NCBI RefSeq assembly: GCF_002939185.1
Contig: NZ_POVL01000013.1
Coordinates: 26,174 to 90,173, forward strand
Source: Enterobacter sichuanensis
GTDB lineage: Bacteria > Pseudomonadota > Gammaproteobacteria > Enterobacterales > Enterobacteriaceae
Length of the DNA stretch: 64,000 bases
Direction of reading: 5' to 3'
Shown piece after piece: positions 59,203 to 64,000 of the stretch; within the stretch, counting starts at the first letter, position 1, and each line of letters opens with the position of its first letter. The position numbers and the translations under genes were made by a program. Under the pieces are notes generated by a model. That model ran no database searches and was not told the origin of the DNA. It worked only from the letters and a program-made list of their open reading frames with translations.

Positions 59203-60381
59203 TCACGTTCTACGAAACGCCACCAGCGTCACCACAATCCCCACCACTGCGGAAACCGCACCGGCCAGGAAGACGGACGGATAGCCAAACGACGTCGCTA
59301 ACAGCCCGGCCAGCGGCCCGGTTACGCCGTATGAGATATCCTGAAACGCCGCATAACCGCCGAGCGCCGTACCGCGCACCTGTGGGGCCACGCGCTTCAC
59401 CACTTCCACACCAAGTGCCGGGAAAATCAGAGAACAGCCGCAGCCGGTCAGCGCCGCGCCAAGCAGCGCAACGGATGCCGCGGGTGCATTCCACAACAGC
59501 AGAAGACCGATAGTTTCAATGACCAGCGACGCCACCGCCACCTTCACACCGCCAAAGCGATCCGGCATCCAGCCGAAGAATACGCGCATCAGCACAAACG
59601 CACCGCCAAACGCGGTGAGCGTAAAGCCGGCCATCGCCCAGCCACGGCTCATAAAATAGAGCGAGACGAAGGTACCAATTACCGCAAAGCCCACGCCCTG
59701 CAGCGCCAGGCCAAGACCCGGCTGCCAGATTTGGCCGACCACGCTCCACAGGGAAGGACGCTCACCTTTGTGCGCGGGCACTTTACGCACCGAGCCGTTA
59801 AAGGCCCACGCCAGCAGCGGCAGCAGCATGGTGGTGGCCGCAAGCGTCGCAAACCCAAACTGGCTATTGATGAGCAGCCCAAGCGGCGCACCGGCGGCCA
59901 GGGCGCCATAGATAGCCATGCCGTTCCAGGACATCACCTTACCGGAACGGGCGGGCCCCACCAGCCCCATTCCCCAGGTCAGGGTGCCGGTCAACAACTG
60001 GCTTTCACCAAAACCGAGGATTAAACGGCCCAGCACCAGCAGAGCAAATTTATACGCCGCGTCTACCGGCAGGAGCGCGGCCAGCAGCCATGCGCCGCCC
60101 GCCAGCCCGCAGGCAAACATTCCCTGGAGCGCTGAGCGTTTCGCACCGTGCTGATCCGCCAGTCGCCCGGCGTAGCCGCGGGTTAATACCGTGGCTAAAA
60201 ACTGAATACCTACAGCGATGCCAACCATAGTGTTGCCATACCCGAGCTCCTGATGAACGAACAGCGGGATCACCGGCAGCGGCAGGCCAACGGTCATATA
60301 GGTCAGGAATACCGCAAAAGCGATACGGAACAGCGAGACATTCGCTGAAGAGGTTGTTTCTGTTTGAGTGACTGCAGTCAT
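59203..60381 (-). CDS. yfcJ: YfcJ, major facilitator superfamily transporter
   Basis: YfcJ is a predicted 12-helix MFS efflux carrier close to the arabinose exporter YdeA/YhhS-type group; its substrate is unproven. The 392-residue protein has [28 protein letters not shown] in helix 1, the MFS loop 2-3 motif [20 protein letters not shown], and [22 protein letters not shown] in the first half; the second half has [19 protein letters not shown], the equivalent loop. It is transcribed alone between fabB and flk; fabB's terminator precedes it. Confidence 0.92.
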   Translation of the reverse strand: MTAVTQTETTSSANVSLFRIAFAVFLTYMTVGLPLPVIPLFVHQELGYGNTMVGIAVGIQFLATVLTRGYAGRLADQHGAKRSALQGMFACGLAGGAWLLAALLPVDAAYKFALLVLGRLILGFGESQLLTGTLTWGMGLVGPARSGKVMSWNGMAIYGALAAGAPLGLLINSQFGFATLAATTMLLPLLAWAFNGSVRKVPAHKGERPSLWSVVGQIWQPGLGLALQGVGFAVIGTFVSLYFMSRGWAMAGFTLTAFGGAFVLMRVFFGWMPDRFGGVKVAVASLVIETIGLLLLWNAPAASVALLGAALTGCGCSLIFPALGVEVVKRVAPQVRGTALGGYAAFQDISYGVTGPLAGLLATSFGYPSVFLAGAVSAVVGIVVTLVAFRRT

Positions 60382-60543
60382 GCTTTACTCCGAAATGAAG
60401 AGTAAGGCGGGGAAATGCCACGCCCCCTCTACCTGTTTACCAGGATTAAGGTGCGTTGGTTGACGTTAAACGCTTACGCATTATCGTGAGGATAATGTTG
60501 AGATGTGAAGTTTGCCTGTGCAATCAGCCGCTTGTCAATGCAT

Positions 60544-60569
60544 AAAAAAAAGGGAGCCTTATGGCTCCC
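60544..60569 (-). terminator. terminator after fabB
   Basis: On the - strand GGGAGCC and GGCTCCC pair perfectly around four bases and are followed by eight T. It lies 22 bases beyond the fabB stop. Confidence 0.88.
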
Positions 60570-60590
60570 CTTTCGAATCAAACATAAAAC

Positions 60591-61808
60591 TTATGCTTTG
60601 TACTTACGCATCACCAGCGTGGCGTTAGTACCACCAAAACCGAAGCTGTTGGACATGACAGTAGTCAGTGTCGCTTCCGTTGGTTTGGTCACGATGTTCA
60701 GGCCAGCCGCCTGCTCATCCATCTCTTCAATGTTGATACTTGGAGCGATAAAGCCATTTTCCAGCATCAGCAGAGAGTAGATCGCTTCCTGCACGCCCGC
60801 CGCACCCAGAGAGTGACCGGTCATGGCTTTGGTCGCGGAGATCGCCGGGCTGTTGTCGCCGAACACTTCGCGGATCGCCCCAAGCTCTTTCACGTCGCCT
60901 ACAGGCGTAGAGGTACCGTGGGAGTTCAGGTAGTCGATTGGGGTATCAACGCCGTGCATCGCCATCTTCATGCAACGTACCGCACCTTCGCCGGATGGCG
61001 CAACCATGTCGGCGCCGTCAGAAGTGGCACCGTAGCCCACGATCTCAGCGTAGATGTGCGCGCCACGTGCCAGCGCGTGCTCCAGCTCTTCAACCACAAC
61101 CATACCGCCGCCGCCAGCGATAACGAAACCGTCACGGTGTGCGTCATAGGTACGGGAGGCTTTATCTGGCGTCTCGTTGTATTTGGTGGACAGTGCGCCC
61201 ATGGCGTCGAATTCACAGGCCATTTCCCAGCCCAGCTCCTCGCCGCCGCCAGCAAATACGATGTCCTGTTTACCCAGCTGGATCTGCTCAACCGCATTAC
61301 CGATGCAGTGCGCGGAAGTCGCACACGCGGAGCTGATGGAGTAGTTCACACCGTGAATTTTGAACGGGGTCGCCAGGCACGCGGAAACCGCAGAACCCAT
61401 GGCTTTCGTCACCACGTACGGACCTACCGCTTTCAGACCACGCGGGCTACGCATTGCGTCAGCACCGAATACCTGCGCTTTTGAGGAGCCGCCGGAGCCG
61501 GCGATCAGACCCACGCGCGGGTTGTTCTGATAAACCTCTTCACTCAGGCCGGAATCTTTGATCGCTTCCTGCATGGAGAGATAAGCATAAATAGAGGCAT
61601 CGTTCATGAAACGAACCACTTTGCGGTCAATCAAACCGGTGGTGTCCAGTTTGACGTTACCCCATACGTGGCTACGCATACCTGAATCTTTAAACTCTTC
61701 AGAGAAAGTGATCCCGGAGCGTCCTTCACGCAGAGATGCCAGGACTTCCTGCTGGTTATTACCGATGCTGGAAACAATGCCCAGGCCAGTAATCACTGCA
61801 CGTTTCAT
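60591..61808 (-). CDS. fabB: beta-ketoacyl-ACP synthase I FabB
   Basis: FabB elongates acyl-ACP chains and is needed for unsaturated fatty acid synthesis at the cis-3-decenoyl step. The 405-residue protein shows the catalytic Cys162 in [26 protein letters not shown] with the first active-site His, [23 protein letters not shown] with the conserved Lys and second His, and the C-terminal [14 protein letters not shown]. It is one residue shorter than E. coli FabB in [15 protein letters not shown] near residues 105-119. FabR and FadR boxes lie 49-83 bases upstream. Confidence 0.97.
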   Translation of the reverse strand: MKRAVITGLGIVSSIGNNQQEVLASLREGRSGITFSEEFKDSGMRSHVWGNVKLDTTGLIDRKVVRFMNDASIYAYLSMQEAIKDSGLSEEVYQNNPRVGLIAGSGGSSKAQVFGADAMRSPRGLKAVGPYVVTKAMGSAVSACLATPFKIHGVNYSISSACATSAHCIGNAVEQIQLGKQDIVFAGGGEELGWEMACEFDAMGALSTKYNETPDKASRTYDAHRDGFVIAGGGGMVVVEELEHALARGAHIYAEIVGYGATSDGADMVAPSGEGAVRCMKMAMHGVDTPIDYLNSHGTSTPVGDVKELGAIREVFGDNSPAISATKAMTGHSLGAAGVQEAIYSLLMLENGFIAPSINIEEMDEQAAGLNIVTKPTEATLTTVMSNSFGFGGTNATLVMRKYKA

Positions 61809-61856
61809 TCAATACCTCTGTAAGTCGCACTATAGTAAGTTTCGAGTCGCACAATA

Positions 61857-61872
61857 GCGTACACTTGTACGC
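61857..61872. promoter_or_regulatory. FabR operator
   Basis: GCGTACACTTGTACGC is a perfect 7-2-7 palindrome matching the FabR site AGCGTACA-N2-TGTNCGCT. It lies 49-64 bases before the fabB ATG. FabR represses fabB in E. coli. Confidence 0.85.
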
Positions 61873-61874
61873 CG

Positions 61875-61891
61875 AACAAGTCCGATCAGAC
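61875..61891. promoter_or_regulatory. FadR site
   Basis: AACAAGTCCGATCAGAC matches the 17-bp FadR consensus AACTGGTCNGACCAGTT at most positions including the GTCCGA core. It abuts the FabR box, and FadR activates fabB from this kind of position in E. coli. Confidence 0.75.
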
Positions 61892-61966
61892 ATTTTCTGC
61901 GGAAATTTGCACCGATGGACTCACATCGTTAAGATCGTGCCACTGCCTGTCAGACGAGTAACTTAC

Positions 61967-63964
61967 GTGAAACAAAACGCTATACAACCCGCCAACCTCG
62001 AATTCAACGCTGAGGGTACACCTGTTTCCCGAGATTTTGATGACGTCTATTTTTCTAATGATAACGGACTGGAAGAAACCCGTTATGTTTTCCTCGACGG
62101 AAACCAGCTCAATACCCGCTTCCCGGCCCATCCACGGAGCCTGTTTGTGGTGGCGGAGAGCGGGTTCGGCACCGGGCTGAATTTTTTAACCCTCTGGCAG
62201 GCGTTCGATCGGTTTCACGCTGCACATCCTGAGGCTACGCTACAAAGATTACATTTCATCAGTTTTGAAAAATTCCCGCTCACCGCGCACGACCTGCGGC
62301 TTGCCCATCAGCGCTGGCCGGAGCTTGCAACCTGGGCAGAGCAGCTTCAGGCGCAGTGGCCGCCCCACATCGGCGGCTGCCATCGCCTGATCCTGGATGG
62401 TGGACGCGTCACGCTGGACCTCTGGCTGGGCGACATCAACGATCTGACCGACAAGCTTGATGATTCGATGAATCAGAAGGTGGACGCATGGTTCCTTGAC
62501 GGTTTTGCTCCCGCCAAAAACCCGGATATGTGGAGCCAGCATCTGTTTAACGCGATGGCGCGACTGGCGCGCCCTGGCGCGACGCTCGCCACCTTCACCT
62601 CGGCAGGCTTTGTCCGCCGCGGGTTGCAGGAGGCGGGCTTTACCATGCAGAAGACCAAAGGTTTCGGCCGCAAGCGTGACATGCTGGTCGGCAGAATGGA
62701 GCACTCGCTGGATATCCCGGCCAGTACGCCCTGGTTTGCACGCCGTGCCAGCGCATCCCGTGAGGTTGCAATCATTGGCGGGGGGATTGCCAGTGCCCTG
62801 CTCTCGCTCGCGCTTATCCACCGTGGCTGGCAAGTCACGCTCTACTGTGCTGACGACGCGCCTGCAAACGGCGCCTCCGGCAACCGCCAGGGCGCGCTCT
62901 ATCCACTTTTAAGCGCGCATGACCCGGCGCTGTTCCAGTTTTTCCCGGCGGCGTTTACCTTCGCCCGTCGCCTGTATGACGCCCTTCCAGTGGCATTCGA
63001 CCACGACTGGTGCGGCGTCACGCAGCTCGCCTGGGATGAGAAGAGCCAGCAAAAAATCACCCAAATGCTGTCGCTGGGCCTGCCTGACGAGATTGCCCGC
63101 CCGGTGAGCGCACCGCAGGTGGCAGAAAGCGCTGGCGTAGAGACGCACTGCGGCGGCATTCAGTACCCCCTCGGCGGCTGGCTGTGCCCGGCAGAACTGA
63201 CCACCGCGGTCATTGCCCTGGCGCAGTCGCGCGGACTGACAGTGCACTATGCCCACAACGTGGAATCACTCAGCCGGACAGAACAGTGGGATCTGCATTT
63301 TGCCGATGGCAACACGGCGCACCATGCCAGCGTCGTTCTCGCCAACGGGCACCACATCAGCCAGTTTATCCAGACAGCGACGTTACCGGTGTATCCGGTC
63401 GGCGGTCAGGTGAGCCATATTCCTTCGACGCCTGAGTTGGGCAAACTGCGCCAGGTGCTGTGCTATGACGGCTACCTGACGCCGCAGAATCCGTCTAACG
63501 GTCACCACTGCATCGGGGCCAGCTATCATCGCGGCGAAACGGATATGCGCTACAGTGAGGCGGATCAGGCGCGAAACCGTCAGCGCCTGCTTGACTGTTT
63601 CCCGGATGCAGCGTGGGCGAAAACGGTTGACGTCAGTGCCGGAGACGCGCGCTGCGGCGTGCGCTGTGCCACCCGCGATCATCTGCCGATGGCGGGAAAC
63701 GTGCCGGACTACGACGCCACGCTTGCGGTCTATTCGGATCTGGCTGAACATCAGGAAACGGCAGTGACTTCACCGGTCTACCCGGAACTGTTTATGCTGG
63801 GCGGGCTGGGTTCGCGCGGGATCTGTTCTGCACCGCTGCTGGCTGAAGTATTAGCCGCGCAAATGAGCGACGAGCCGATTCCGCTGGACAGGGTTACGCT
63901 TGCGGGACTGAATCCGAATCGCTTGTGGGTGCGGAAGCTGCTGAAGGGGAAAATGGTTAAGTAA
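61967..63964 (+). CDS. mnmC: bifunctional tRNA mnm5s2U biosynthesis protein MnmC
   Basis: MnmC finishes mnm5s2U34 in tRNA: its C-terminal FAD domain removes the carboxymethyl group and its N-terminal SAM-dependent domain methylates the product. Translation is placed at GTG 61967, giving 665 residues that open [30 protein letters not shown], as in E. coli; the frame is open 34 codons upstream without a family match. The methyltransferase part (about 1-245) has [20 protein letters not shown] and [17 protein letters not shown]. The oxidoreductase part (from about 265) has the FAD loop [21 protein letters not shown] and [15 protein letters not shown]. It diverges from fabB across the FabR/FadR sites. 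Confidence 0.94.
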   Translation: MKQNAIQPANLEFNAEGTPVSRDFDDVYFSNDNGLEETRYVFLDGNQLNTRFPAHPRSLFVVAESGFGTGLNFLTLWQAFDRFHAAHPEATLQRLHFISFEKFPLTAHDLRLAHQRWPELATWAEQLQAQWPPHIGGCHRLILDGGRVTLDLWLGDINDLTDKLDDSMNQKVDAWFLDGFAPAKNPDMWSQHLFNAMARLARPGATLATFTSAGFVRRGLQEAGFTMQKTKGFGRKRDMLVGRMEHSLDIPASTPWFARRASASREVAIIGGGIASALLSLALIHRGWQVTLYCADDAPANGASGNRQGALYPLLSAHDPALFQFFPAAFTFARRLYDALPVAFDHDWCGVTQLAWDEKSQQKITQMLSLGLPDEIARPVSAPQVAESAGVETHCGGIQYPLGGWLCPAELTTAVIALAQSRGLTVHYAHNVESLSRTEQWDLHFADGNTAHHASVVLANGHHISQFIQTATLPVYPVGGQVSHIPSTPELGKLRQVLCYDGYLTPQNPSNGHHCIGASYHRGETDMRYSEADQARNRQRLLDCFPDAAWAKTVDVSAGDARCGVRCATRDHLPMAGNVPDYDATLAVYSDLAEHQETAVTSPVYPELFMLGGLGSRGICSAPLLAEVLAAQMSDEPIPLDRVTLAGLNPNRLWVRKLLKGKMVK

Positions 63965-63989
63965 GTGCGGTCAAATCTCCTCACCGTAA

Positions 63990-64000
63990 CCCTCTCCCCA
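63990..64000. repeat. CCCTCTCCCC-type repeat, cut by window edge
   Basis: The last 11 bases, CCCTCTCCCCA, match the left arm of the hairpin repeat at 7091 and 43937; the right arm would lie outside the window. It follows the mnmC stop by 25 bases. Confidence 0.4.

Overview
The window is ordinary chromosome from a motile member of the Enterobacteriaceae, most like Enterobacter or a near relative. Gene order follows the E. coli/Salmonella backbone almost gene for gene (men, ela, nuo, lrhA-alaA, yfb genes, ackA-pta, yfc genes, his transport, purF-cvpA-dedD-folC-accD, dedA-truA-usg-pdxB, flk, fabB, mnmC). Departures from E. coli K-12 are a cheV gene beside rbn, a GNAT acetyltransferase between yfcH and hisP, and a five-gene PTS/split-transketolase operon with its own LacI-type regulator between pta and yfcD. 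I see no phage, insertion sequence, CRISPR array, rRNA or tRNA. Genus identity is inferred from recalled protein sequences, not from a search.

Layout. 1-5,002 (- strand): menaquinone genes menF-menD-menH-menB (menB cut by the window edge), then elaB and elaA. 5,074-7,060 (+): rbn and cheV. 7,153-22,093 (-): the 13-gene nuo operon for respiratory complex I, with nuoC and nuoD fused. 22,724-23,662 (-): lrhA, whose terminator lies before the nuo control region. 24,601-26,524 (+): alaA and yfbR. 26,578-30,198 (-): yfbS, hxpA, yfbU, yfbV. 30,536-33,956 (+): ackA-pta. 34,065-38,047 (-): the PTS/transketolase operon, divergent from a LacI-family gene (38,281-39,300). 39,304-41,166 (-): yfcD, yfcE, yfcF. 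41,308-43,842 (+): yfcG, folX, yfcH and a GNAT gene. 43,971-48,893 (-): hisP-hisM-hisQ-hisJ, argT, ubiX. 48,982-57,994 (-): purF-cvpA, dedD-folC, accD, dedA-truA-usg, pdxB. 58,108-59,112 (+): flk. 59,203-61,808 (-): yfcJ, fabB. 61,967-63,964 (+): mnmC.

How the genes work together. Much of the window concerns central energy metabolism: menaquinone synthesis, the NADH dehydrogenase that feeds the quinone pool, acetate overflow (Pta-AckA), and fatty acid initiation and elongation (AccD, FabB). Motility is touched three times: cheV with a sigma-28-like -10 element, lrhA (flagellar repressor) and flk (flagellar regulator).

Regulatory sites readable in the sequence include FabR and FadR boxes between fabB and mnmC, a PurR box before cvpA-purF, a sigma-54 promoter with an upstream NtrC-like site before argT, twin palindromic operators in the PTS/LacI divergent region, and a compact set of inverted repeats before ackA. 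The strongest candidate for an undescribed system is the PTS/split-transketolase operon: its parts are recognisable but its sugar is not.
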